23,291 nucleotides of DNA from an uncultured Lachnospiraceae bacterium (GTDB lineage Bacteria > Bacillota > Clostridia > Lachnospirales > Lachnospiraceae). The stretch spans positions 1 to 23,291 of the forward strand of contig CAJUNN010000047.1 of NCBI GenBank assembly GCA_910587955.1, written 5' to 3'. Position 1 is the first letter of the stretch. Each line of letters starts with the position of its first letter. Positions 1 through 5,346 of the stretch are shown piece after piece. The notes below the pieces were generated by a model. It did no database searches, was not told the DNA's origin, and saw only the letters and a list, made by a program, of their open reading frames with translations. A program made the translations under genes and the position numbers.

Positions 1-31
1 GGCTTAAATAAAGGATTTTTGCGATATGATG

Positions 32-124
32 TTAAAAAGAAGTGTCAAACACCCGAGCTCCCGCTTTTTTAAACAAATTCTCTGCAAATTTTAAAAACTC
101 CTTTTTCACTTCTTTTTCATCCAC
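32..124 (-). CDS. small hypothetical protein, 30 aa, GTG start
   Basis: A short open frame reads MDEKEVKKEFLKFAENLFKK and then ten more residues (to ARVFDTSF). It begins at GTG (124-122), with a strong GGAGGTG site just upstream. The peptide is charged and probably one amphipathic helix, with no membrane segment. It starts directly after the TGA of the preceding 20-aa frame (TGAGTG), which suggests translational coupling. The initiation region is nearly the same as that of the small membrane gene at 1248, which supports real translation. Function unknown. The short length leaves doubt that it is a gene. Confidence 0.4.
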   Translation of the reverse strand: MDEKEVKKEFLKFAENLFKKAGARVFDTSF

Positions 125-187
125 TCACACCACCTCCTTCTCTGGCTCCCGCCTTCCGGCTGGAAAATCTTTGTCTCTTCCTTCCAT
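125..187 (-). CDS. possible 20-aa leader peptide
   Basis: The frame reads MEGRDKDFPAGRREPEKEVV and is preceded by GGAAGGAG, 4-5 nt before the ATG. Its last codons (GAG GTG GTG TGA) double as the ribosome site of the next small gene, a layout typical of coupled small frames. Highly charged, no recognised domain. It could be a leader peptide or chance. Confidence 0.27.
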   Translation of the reverse strand: MEGRDKDFPAGRREPEKEVV

Positions 188-201
188 TTTTCTCCTTCCT
201 G

Positions 202-210
202 TGATATACT
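202..210 (+). promoter_or_regulatory. extended -10 upstream of the 259 gene
   Basis: TGATATACT is an extended -10 (TGn plus TATACT) about 50 bp before the ATG at 259. I see no convincing -35. A small hairpin (GGCTC/GAGCC) lies between it and the gene. Weak assignment. Confidence 0.3.
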
Positions 211-258
211 CTTGGTACAGGCTCCGGCTAGAGCCAAGTACAAAAGAAAGGAACACAA

Positions 259-768
259 ATGAAAAACTTCATTAAATCAACAGAAAACTTTATTTCTTTT
301 ATTGTGGCTTTAATCCCGTCTGTACTTTTTTGGATTTTTGAGCCAGCTAAGCCCGTCCCTTATGTCTTTTTAGTTGTGTCTGGCTTTATAAATCTTTTAC
401 TACTCTGGCTGTTTTTACGAGCTCGTTATCTTAAACTAGATTCTGCACAACCGCCTCCTATACAAATATTCGATCTACGTGATGGTATTTTTTTGTGCCA
501 TCCGAATATCCTATTAGGACAAGATATATTTGTATCTTTTTACCTAAAAGTGGATAAGTACGAAAAACTTATAGGATATGGTTATGTCAGCAATGTTCAG
601 TCAAACGGAATTGTACAAATAACTGCACTTGATACCCTTAATAATTTTTCTTTTGAAAACAGGAATGCTTATTCCTTTGATAATCTTATAGTTAAACCCA
701 ATGTATCCATCAATTATATAAACCAAAAAGCAAGCGAAAGGAGGATAAGTACTTATGAAAGAAATTAG
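259..768 (+). CDS. hypothetical protein with two N-terminal membrane helices
   Basis: A 169-aa protein. Residues about 10-28 and 33-54 form two hydrophobic helices joined by a short Pro-containing turn. The remaining 115 residues are soluble, probably cytoplasmic and beta-rich. AAAGGA lies about 8 nt before the ATG. The frame overlaps the next gene by 14 nt, so the two are almost certainly co-transcribed and translationally coupled. Base composition is AT-rich, like other accessory genes of the element. I do not recognise a family. The pairing with a small beta-barrel-like partner suggests a two-component membrane-proximal system, but that is inference only. Confidence 0.6.
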   Translation: MKNFIKSTENFISFIVALIPSVLFWIFEPAKPVPYVFLVVSGFINLLLLWLFLRARYLKLDSAQPPPIQIFDLRDGIFLCHPNILLGQDIFVSFYLKVDKYEKLIGYGYVSNVQSNGIVQITALDTLNNFSFENRNAYSFDNLIVKPNVSINYINQKASERRISTYERN

Positions 769-1081
769 AGTCGCAAGCGTACTAAGCGATACTCAGTTGG
801 TATTAAACATTGGTGAACAGGATGGCATTGATCCTCAAATGCGTTTTCTAGTATATGGTATTAGCGAAGAACAAATTATTGATCCTGTTACAAAAGAACC
901 TCTGGGTTATCTCGAACTTGTGCGAGGTACTGGTAGAGTTGCTTATATACAAGAAAAAATGTGTATTATATCTTCTGATACCGTAAATTCCAATTTTCTT
1001 TCAGGACTGTCAAGCGTGCTAGATGGCAAATATGCTCCATTTAGTTTTCCTCAAGTAGGTGACCACGTTAGAATAATCTAG
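755..1081 (+). CDS. small beta-rich protein, FlgT-C-like
   Basis: A 108-aa protein that starts inside the end of the upstream gene, with AAAGGAGG at 737-744 about 10 nt before ATG. The pattern (residues 5-20 VASVLSDTQLVLNIG, a DGI turn, a PLGYLELVRGTGRVAYI segment, a closing PQVGDHVRI) resembles the small beta-barrel at the C-terminus of FlgT-like proteins. In that fold, GxxDGI and a late VGD are typical. This is a pattern impression, not a search result. Such domains turn up in accessory proteins unrelated to flagella. It probably acts with the two-helix membrane protein encoded just upstream. Its stop overlaps that of a minus-strand small frame. Confidence 0.55.
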   Translation: MKEIRVASVLSDTQLVLNIGEQDGIDPQMRFLVYGISEEQIIDPVTKEPLGYLELVRGTGRVAYIQEKMCIISSDTVNSNFLSGLSSVLDGKYAPFSFPQVGDHVRII

Positions 1082-1248
1082 AAATAACCCAATGGATGGA
1101 TTATAAAAATGTATATAATTGATATAATCCATCCTAATAAAAATGCCCTATCAAAGTCATATAGACTTTTATTCTTTAAGATCCAAAACACTAACGTAAT
1201 CACCAGTACTATCATTCCGATTATTGCGCATGTTTTTCTTTCATCCAC
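1078..1248 (-). CDS. small two-helix membrane protein, GTG start
   Basis: A 56-aa frame not obvious from ATG-only scanning. Starting at GTG (1248-1246) it encodes MDERKTCAIIGMIVLVITLV, and ends GWIISIIYIFIIHPLGYF. Two membrane helices (about residues 8-23 and 38-53) are separated by a short charged loop with KNKSLYDFDR. GAGGTGG lies 6-8 nt before the start. It is 41 bp downstream of the XRE gene on the same strand, so the two could be one operon. A perfect 11-bp inverted repeat (GGATGGATTAT, 1094-1104, and its complement 1124-1134) lies inside the frame. Function unknown; small membrane proteins next to Cro-like genes are common in elements of this kind. Confidence 0.45.
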   Translation of the reverse strand: MDERKTCAIIGMIVLVITLVFWILKNKSLYDFDRAFLLGWIISIIYIFIIHPLGYF

Positions 1249-1289
1249 CTACACCACCTCGTTCCAAGTTTAATATGTTGAACTTCGAG

Positions 1290-1478
1290 CTAAAAAAATA
1301 TGTCAGTAACCTTCTTATTTAAAGCCTCTGCAATTTTCAACAACGTGTCCGTAGTAGTGGTTTTAATCGCTCCGCTTTCTAAACCAGACAATGTAGTTCT
1401 TGATATTTTCGCTCTTTTTGCTAATTCTTCTTGCGAAATTCCCATTTCCTCCCTGCACTCCCTTATTTTGTATCCCAT
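1290..1478 (-). CDS. XRE-family (Cro-like) transcriptional regulator
   Basis: A 62-aa protein that is a single helix-turn-helix domain. Residues 5-16 (IRECREEMGISQ) form helix 1, 16-23 (QEELAKRA) helix 2, and 27-36 (SRTTLSGLES) the recognition helix. The tail is KIAEALNKKVTDIFF. It faces the S24 repressor gene across 139 bp, the classic lambda-like or ICE-type divergent control region, so it probably acts as the Cro counterpart. AAGGAGGGAT precedes the ATG by 4-5 nt. Its own promoter (TTGACA, 17 bp, TAATAT) lies at 1544-1516, with operator-like TGTTnAAC boxes between promoter and gene. Confidence 0.85.
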   Translation of the reverse strand: MGYKIRECREEMGISQEELAKRAKISRTTLSGLESGAIKTTTTDTLLKIAEALNKKVTDIFF

Positions 1479-1490
1479 TTTATCCCTCCT

Positions 1491-1507
1491 TGTTTAACTT
1501 GTTGAAC
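1491..1507. promoter_or_regulatory. paired operator-like boxes between xre promoter and gene
   Basis: TGTTTAAC (1491-1498) and TGTTGAAC (1500-1507) are adjacent copies of the half-palindrome TGTTnAAC. They sit in the untranslated leader of the XRE gene, just before its ribosome site. A further copy lies at 1276-1283 beyond the gene and a full palindrome at 1547-1557. A repressor bound here would block xre transcription. Confidence 0.5.
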
Positions 1508-1515
1508 TTATTTAC

Positions 1516-1544
1516 ATATTATCGCACAAAAAGAATTTTGTCAA
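1516..1544 (-). promoter_or_regulatory. promoter of the XRE gene
   Basis: On the minus strand: TTGACA (1544-1539), a 17-bp spacer and TAATAT (1521-1516), about 40 bp before the ATG. The -35 is a perfect consensus match. Confidence 0.65.
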
Positions 1545-1546
1545 GC

Positions 1547-1557
1547 ATGTTGAACAT
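1547..1557. promoter_or_regulatory. palindromic operator ATGTTGAACAT
   Basis: An 11-bp palindrome with a central G. It lies between the two divergent -35 elements (1539-1544 minus and 1563-1568 plus), so an occupant could influence both. It shares TGTTGAAC with boxes at 1500-1507 and 1276-1283. Whether the XRE protein or the S24 repressor binds it cannot be told from sequence. Confidence 0.5.
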
Positions 1558-1562
1558 TTTTC

Positions 1563-1591
1563 TTGACTTTTTTTATCCTGTACAATATACT
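1563..1591 (+). promoter_or_regulatory. promoter of the S24 repressor gene
   Basis: TTGACT (1563-1568), a 17-bp spacer and TATACT (1586-1591), placing the transcript start near 1598, about 20 nt before the ATG at 1618. The ribosome site is GCAGGTG. Confidence 0.65.
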
Positions 1592-1617
1592 AAACATACA
1601 AAGGCAGGTGAAAATAA

Positions 1618-2514
1618 ATGACATTAGGTGATTTAGTTAAAAAATATCGTGAAAATAATAATATTAGCATGGATGAATTTTCTAGGATGTGTAATTTAAG
1701 CAAAGGTTACATATCAATGTTAGAAAATAACACGAATCCAAGAAATAATAAGCCAATTTCCCCTACTCTACCCACTATAAAGAAGATAGCTTCTGCCATG
1801 AATGTAGATGTTGATTCTATTCTTAAAGCATTAGATCCTAATCAGGAAATTGACCTTGATTCCAAATCAGAAAAATTAGCAGGAATAGGTTCTGGAACAG
1901 AAAAGGAGTTGGTCGGTTGGGATTGTGAAAATGCCATTCCACAAGAATTTAGAAGTCTTATTGAAAAATATGATGCCCTCGACACTCTCGGCCGGGAGCA
2001 TGTGGACACGGTTCTTCAATGGGAAACCTGGCGCGTGGAGCAGATGCAGAATGTTAACACTCCTGCTACCAAGCCGCCCCTTCGCCTCATCCAGTATTAC
2101 CAGCGTCTTGCATCCGCAGGAACCGGACAGTATGTCTTTGACAGCATCCCCACAGAGCAGATCGAGATTCCCGACATTCCCGAATATAAAAAAGTTCAGT
2201 TTGCCCTGGGCGTCAATGGCCTAAGCATGGAACCGCTCTATTCCCACGGGGATATTCTGCTCATAGAACCTACCCAGGAGATCCAGCCGGGGGAAATCGG
2301 AATTTTCCTTCATAACGGAGAATCCTTCGTCAAAGAATTGGGGGACTGCGTTCTCCATTCCTTGAACGATCTCTATGACGATATAGAGATCACAGAAGAT
2401 ACTCGGTGTGTCGGACGCGTTATAGATAAGCTGGACGCTCCTATTTCGGTCTCTGAAGAACTTGGAGAGAAGCTGCGGGCTCTGGCAAAGAAGGTAGCCG
2501 AAAAGCACGCTTAA
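1618..2514 (+). CDS. CI/LexA-like repressor, HTH plus S24 peptidase
   Basis: A 298-aa protein. An XRE helix-turn-helix occupies residues 1-70 (SMDEFSRMCNLSKGYISMLE holds helices 2-3), followed by a linker to about 160. The C-terminal LexA/CI-type S24 peptidase has the nucleophile Ser203 in VNGLSMEP and the base Lys239 in ESFVKELG. The Ala167-Gly168 bond in LASAGTGQ is the likely autocleavage site. All three elements are present, so RecA-stimulated self-cleavage and SOS induction of the element are plausible. Its own promoter is at 1563-1591. Base composition is uneven: the first 340 bp or so are AT-rich, while from about 1975 the gene turns GC-rich, suggesting a mosaic. The role as master lysogeny repressor is inferred from the divergent XRE gene and nearby integrase. 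Confidence 0.88.
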   Translation: MTLGDLVKKYRENNNISMDEFSRMCNLSKGYISMLENNTNPRNNKPISPTLPTIKKIASAMNVDVDSILKALDPNQEIDLDSKSEKLAGIGSGTEKELVGWDCENAIPQEFRSLIEKYDALDTLGREHVDTVLQWETWRVEQMQNVNTPATKPPLRLIQYYQRLASAGTGQYVFDSIPTEQIEIPDIPEYKKVQFALGVNGLSMEPLYSHGDILLIEPTQEIQPGEIGIFLHNGESFVKELGDCVLHSLNDLYDDIEITEDTRCVGRVIDKLDAPISVSEELGEKLRALAKKVAEKHA

Positions 2515-2594
2515 AAGTGGTAAAATTTGGACGGATCCATATACGGCCCCTAGTGGTATGATGAATATATCACTAAGACTATTGGAGCCTAATT

Positions 2595-3203
2595 ATGCTA
2601 CAAATTTTAACCCCAGAAAGCAGTGATTTCATACGACTTTTAGCATATGATCTACTAGTACGTCTTGAGATCCGTTCCTTACCTGTCCGATCCCTTCGCT
2701 TGTTTGAGATAGACAAATCTGTCCAGTATGGTTCGGTACAGTACCTGGCTGAGTTTTTCAAGCTTCCTGTAGAACTCATCCTTTCCATTGGCGAAGCCGG
2801 CTTTATTTATCGGGAACGCAAAGACGGTTTACATAGAGATCAGATATACGTTAATAAAGATTATCCAGCAAAACAGATTTTATGGAACCTTGCACTGGCC
2901 ATTGGAGCTCTGGAGCTTGATATAGCTCCCTACAACATCCCCTTTGCAATCCCTCAAAATCTCCGGTCCGTCACAGACTTTGCATACTATTTTCTTGCTC
3001 CTGACATAATCCTAGATGCTTGCAAGCTTTATTCACAGGCGGAACTATTTGAATATTGCCGGCTGCCCTTCCAGGAATCCGTAAAAAAAGCTCAGAGATG
3101 TAAAAAGCATCATCTTCTAAAAAAGAAGCCTACCGGAGTAGAAAAAATCATCCTTTCAAATTTTGAGGAATACATTTGGAAATTAAATTTTATAAGAGAA
3201 TAG
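2595..3203 (+). CDS. degenerate ImmA/IrrE-like protein lacking HExxH
   Basis: A 202-aa protein 80 bp after the S24 repressor. The layout matches the ImmA/IrrE family. LPVELILSIGEAGF (58-71) and QIYVNKDYPAKQILW (83-97) lead into the position of the active helix, followed by DFAYYFLAPDIIL (128-140), where the family has an EANxFAAxLLMP-type motif. At the active helix the zinc motif HELGH is replaced by NLALA (98-102), so the protein should not be a zinc peptidase. Family members normally cleave or bind a partner repressor and are encoded beside it. This one may be a binding-only cofactor of the S24 repressor, which can cut itself. The family call is inference from pattern and position. Confidence 0.5.
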   Translation: MLQILTPESSDFIRLLAYDLLVRLEIRSLPVRSLRLFEIDKSVQYGSVQYLAEFFKLPVELILSIGEAGFIYRERKDGLHRDQIYVNKDYPAKQILWNLALAIGALELDIAPYNIPFAIPQNLRSVTDFAYYFLAPDIILDACKLYSQAELFEYCRLPFQESVKKAQRCKKHHLLKKKPTGVEKIILSNFEEYIWKLNFIRE

Positions 3204-3254
3204 ATTTGTCGGAATTTGTCGAATACATAGAACTTAAAACCTTTTCGGGGGATA

Positions 3255-3283
3255 TTGCAATCCAAACTTGCATATGCTATAAT
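3255..3283 (+). promoter_or_regulatory. promoter of antisense RNA 1
   Basis: TTGCAA (3255-3260), an exact 17-bp spacer and a perfect TATAAT (3278-3283). The start should fall near 3290. No open frame of note follows, only a short RNA and terminator. The same promoter is repeated at 3604-3632. Confidence 0.75.
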
Positions 3284-3289
3284 GCCAGT

Positions 3290-3370
3290 AGGCAAAAGGA
3301 TATGAACAGTCCATTGGGACAAAGAACAAATCCCCCAACTGTACGGGCATACAGTTGAGGGATTTTTCTT
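3290..3370 (+). ncRNA. predicted antisense antitoxin RNA 1
   Basis: About 80 nt from the promoter at 3255-3283 to the terminator at 3328-3367. Positions 3294-3307 (AAAAGGATATGAAC) and 3311-3317 (CCATTGG) recur at 3478-3491 and 3496-3502. There they form the complement of the toxin start codon, its first codons and part of its ribosome site. The RNA can therefore pair with toxin 1 mRNA at two places: the shared terminator region and this start-site repeat. That is the arrangement known from the Fst/par type I system. Antitoxin function is inferred. Confidence 0.65.
3328..3367. terminator. bidirectional terminator, unit 1
   Basis: A 16-bp stem (3328-3343 with 3350-3365, one C/A mismatch) around loop CGGGCA, followed by a T-rich run on the plus strand. 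On the minus strand it lies just downstream of the toxin 1 stop codon, so both convergent transcripts probably end here and overlap. Confidence 0.75.
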
Positions 3371-3400
3371 TTCTTTTATAGTGGCAAAGCACCCACTAGG

Positions 3401-3499
3401 CTATTTGTTGTCCTTACGGTCGCCGTCCAGCCATTTGATGATGTAGTGGCAGGCTACACCACCCGCGACGGCGACTAAAAAGGATATGAACGTTTCCAT
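3401..3499 (-). CDS. 32-aa membrane peptide, putative type I toxin 1
   Basis: The peptide METFISFLVAVAGGVACHYI continues IKWLDGDRKDNK. Residues 3-21 form one membrane helix, followed by a charged tail. Start choice: ATG at 3499-3497 sits 2-3 nt after an exceptionally long 16S match, GGAGGTGATCC (3511-3501). Longer frames extending upstream run through the promoter and are not credible. Length, single helix and KWLD-type tail resemble type I toxins of Gram-positive bacteria (Fst, and the C. difficile toxins paired with convergent antisense RNAs). The leader of about 40 nt begins with a hairpin CGTTGTC/GGCAACG. A second copy lies at 3714-3809. Likely action is membrane disruption when derepressed; toxicity is inferred, not shown. 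Confidence 0.75.
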   Translation of the reverse strand: METFISFLVAVAGGVACHYIIKWLDGDRKDNK

Positions 3500-3545
3500 T
3501 GGATCACCTCCTCCCGTTGCCGGGTATCGGTAGGACAACGCAATT

Positions 3546-3575
3546 ATTATAGCATAGAGTTCCTTATTTCGACAA
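3546..3575 (-). promoter_or_regulatory. promoter of toxin 1
   Basis: TTGTCG (3575-3570), an 18-bp spacer and TATAAT (3551-3546), with TGC just upstream giving an extended -10. The start near 3540 coincides with the first base of the leader hairpin (3540-3534 pairing with 3521-3515). Confidence 0.7.
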
Positions 3576-3603
3576 TATAAAGAAAAACCTCTTTCGGGGG
3601 ATA

Positions 3604-3632
3604 TTGCAATCCAGTCCTGCATATGCTATAAT
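3604..3632 (+). promoter_or_regulatory. promoter of antisense RNA 2
   Basis: TTGCAA (3604-3609), a 17-bp spacer and TATAAT (3627-3632), the same design as the unit 1 promoter and nearly identical through the preceding TTTCGGGGGATA. Confidence 0.75.
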
Positions 3633-3638
3633 GCCAGT

Positions 3639-3710
3639 AGGCAAAAAGAAGTCAGTGTTCATGCGAGCACAAAGCGAAAACCCCGGAGCGTCACCTCCGG
3701 GGTTTTCTTT
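3639..3710 (+). ncRNA. predicted antisense antitoxin RNA 2
   Basis: About 70 nt, ending at the terminator at 3676-3710. Segments AAAAAGAAGTCA (3643-3654) and TCATGCGAGCAC (3659-3670) recur at 3788-3799 and 3806-3817 (11 of 12 matches). There they are the complement of the toxin 2 start codon, early codons and ribosome site. They do not match toxin 1, so each RNA appears private to its own toxin. Confidence 0.65.
3676..3710. terminator. bidirectional terminator, unit 2
   Basis: A perfect 13-bp stem, GAAAACCCCGGAG (3676-3688) with 3695-3707, and a 6-nt loop. T-rich on both sides, so it can end the antisense RNA rightwards and toxin 2 mRNA leftwards. Confidence 0.85.
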
Positions 3711-3713
3711 AGG

Positions 3714-3809
3714 CTAGTTGTCATTGTCGTCGCCGTCTAACCATTTGATGATGTAGTGGCAGGCTACACCAGCCGCAACGGCAACCAAAAAAGAAGTCAA
3801 TATACTCAT
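3714..3809 (-). CDS. 31-aa membrane peptide, putative type I toxin 2
   Basis: The peptide MSILTSFLVAVAAGVACHYI continues IKWLDGDDNDN. It is a close paralogue of the 32-aa peptide at 3401-3499: FLVAVA, GVACHYIIKWLDGD identical, with divergent first residues and acidic tail. ATG at 3809-3807 follows AAGGGGGTG by 5 nt. The stop lies only a few bases past the shared terminator stem, so the mRNA 3' end overlaps the antisense RNA. The leader keeps the CGTTGTC/GGCAACG hairpin. It is too short for most gene finders and is likely missing from standard annotation. Confidence 0.75.
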   Translation of the reverse strand: MSILTSFLVAVAAGVACHYIIKWLDGDDNDN

Positions 3810-3855
3810 GCAAGCACCCCCTTTCCGTTGCCGGATTGGGTATGACAACGTAGTT

Positions 3856-3885
3856 ATTATAGCATGCTATTCCATATTTCGACAA
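3856..3885 (-). promoter_or_regulatory. promoter of toxin 2
   Basis: TTGTCG (3885-3880), 18 bp, TATAAT (3861-3856) with an upstream TGC: the same spacing and sequence as the toxin 1 promoter. Confidence 0.7.
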
Positions 3886-3933
3886 GGCTTCACACCAAAC
3901 AAGAGAAAGAAATCATAAAAGGGAGTTGTTTCC

Positions 3934-5328
3934 ATGGAGACAAACAAGCTGAAAAGAGCAGCCATTTACATCCGCGTCAGCACCTGGGAACAGGCAGTTC
4001 ACGGGAAATCCCTGACTGCACAAAAAGAATACCTGGAAAACTATGCCGAAACCCACGGCATGAAAGTTGTAGGCGTATACGCAGACGAAGGCCAGACCGC
4101 CCGGAAAGAATTGAAAAAGCGCAAGGCCATCCATGCCCTGCTGGCCGATGTAAAAGAAAATAAAATTGATGTAATCCTCTTCTGGCGCATGGACCGATGG
4201 TTCCGCAATGTCTCAGACTTCTATAAGGTGCAGGACGTCCTGGATGCACACGGCACACACTGGATCGATGTGGGAGAGCCGAATATCAACATGGAAACCC
4301 GGGATGGAAGATTAAGCCTGAACCTGGCCCTGGCTATCGGCCAGAACGAAGTGGATACCACTTCCGAGCGTATCCGGTTCACCGTAGACAATACCATCAA
4401 AAACGGCGGGATGGTCTGGGGGGAAGTAAACTTGCCACTGGGATATAAAATCGAACTTGTAGACGGAAAAAAACGCATGGTAAAGGATGAAGAAAAGGCC
4501 CCCATTGTGGAAGAAGTATACCGCTATTTCCTGGAACACCAGAATAAAAAACAAACTGTGGTGCATATTCAAGAAATGTTCGGTATTCCATTCTCCTACA
4601 GCATGCTGCGCACCATGCTCCAAAGTGAGTTCTATATCGGTAAATACCGGGATAACCGAAACTACTGCCCTGCATATCTCACACTAGAACAATGGGAAAA
4701 GGTGCAGTATTCCTCCAAGCGCAATGTCAAGCAGACCCCATCCGGGAGAATCTACCTCTTTTCCGGTCTTATGCACTGTCCCTTGTGCGGTCAAAAGCTG
4801 GCAGGTACCGGCTCAAGCTCCGTCATCAACCGTAAAACCGGGGAAAAAAGAACCTATTGCTATTACCGCTGTAACCGCGCTCTGATAGATCACATCTGCA
4901 CGTACACCCACAGAATGAGCCAGAACCTTATTGAAGATTACCTTTTGGAACACGTCCAGGAAGAATATGAAAAATTTCATTTCCGAAACATCCATACCCA
5001 GAACCGGATCCGGAAAAAGAAAGGCAGGGATCCGCAACAGGTGAAAGCAGAACTGGAACGGCTGAACCTTCTATTTCAGAAGGGAAGAGTCTCTTATGAA
5101 TACTATGAAAAGGAATACGATTCCCTGGAAAAGGAATTACAAACGGTAAACATCATTCCTCTTCCTGCCCTGGAGAACAAAGAACATTTAAACCAACTAT
5201 TTGCAGAGGATTTCCGAATCCTCTATGGAAAAATGTCCCCGGAAGGACGCAGAGCCCTCTGGCGTTCCTTAATCAAAGAAATTGTAATAGGGGAAGACAG
5301 CCAAATCAAAGAGATTCTTTTTTTATAA
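3934..5328 (+). CDS. large serine recombinase (integrase)
   Basis: A 464-aa integrase of the mobile element. The resolvase domain spans residues 1-150, with nucleophile Ser16 in IYIRVSTWEQ and the conserved region LFWRMDRWFRN around residue 85-95. A recombinase domain follows (LPLGYKIELVDGKKRMV onward). A zinc ribbon (CPLCGQKL, then CYYRCNR and a further Cys) and a coiled-coil stretch near 365-400 come after it. Such enzymes insert DNA at short att sites without homology and need a partner directionality factor for excision. None is visible here. GGGAG lies about 9 nt before ATG. The gene ends within 16 bp of the element boundary, as is usual. The length is at the short end for the family but all parts appear present. 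Confidence 0.93.
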   Translation: METNKLKRAAIYIRVSTWEQAVHGKSLTAQKEYLENYAETHGMKVVGVYADEGQTARKELKKRKAIHALLADVKENKIDVILFWRMDRWFRNVSDFYKVQDVLDAHGTHWIDVGEPNINMETRDGRLSLNLALAIGQNEVDTTSERIRFTVDNTIKNGGMVWGEVNLPLGYKIELVDGKKRMVKDEEKAPIVEEVYRYFLEHQNKKQTVVHIQEMFGIPFSYSMLRTMLQSEFYIGKYRDNRNYCPAYLTLEQWEKVQYSSKRNVKQTPSGRIYLFSGLMHCPLCGQKLAGTGSSSVINRKTGEKRTYCYYRCNRALIDHICTYTHRMSQNLIEDYLLEHVQEEYEKFHFRNIHTQNRIRKKKGRDPQQVKAELERLNLLFQKGRVSYEYYEKEYDSLEKELQTVNIIPLPALENKEHLNQLFAEDFRILYGKMSPEGRRALWRSLIKEIVIGEDSQIKEILFL

Positions 5329-5346
5329 TTTGTCTTGTACTAATTG
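5329..5346. other. probable attR junction of the element
   Basis: Immediately after the integrase stop, the sequence becomes an in-frame substrate-binding-protein gene lacking its 5' end (in frame from the codon after TAA 5341-5343). The crossover must lie at or just before this point. The matching attL and gene 5' part should be left of the window. The exact core cannot be defined from one end. Confidence 0.6.

Larger units (their letters stand above)
3235..3885. repeat. tandem duplication of a small toxin/antisense locus
   Basis: Two units offset by 310-350 bp share the antisense promoter block (3244-3293 and 3593-3642), the toxin coding region (3404-3490 and 3717-3800), the mRNA leader hairpin and the toxin promoter (3546-3575 and 3856-3885). 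They differ in the terminators and in the short segments that pair RNA with toxin mRNA. This is the pattern expected when a duplicated antisense-controlled locus diverges to avoid cross-talk. Confidence 0.8.

Noticed and set aside
1094..1134. Terminator formed by the GGATGGATTAT inverted repeat
   Set aside because: No T-run follows the stem on the plus strand and the loop is long; it more likely reflects the coding sequence of the small membrane gene.
2527..2562. Promoter TTGGAC/TATGAT before the ImmA-like gene
   Set aside because: The spacer would be 24 bp, too long; no better pair was found.
3500..3622. N-terminal extension of toxin 1 (73-codon version)
   Set aside because: It would run through the toxin promoter and the leader hairpin; the strong GGAGGTGATCC fixes the start at 3499.
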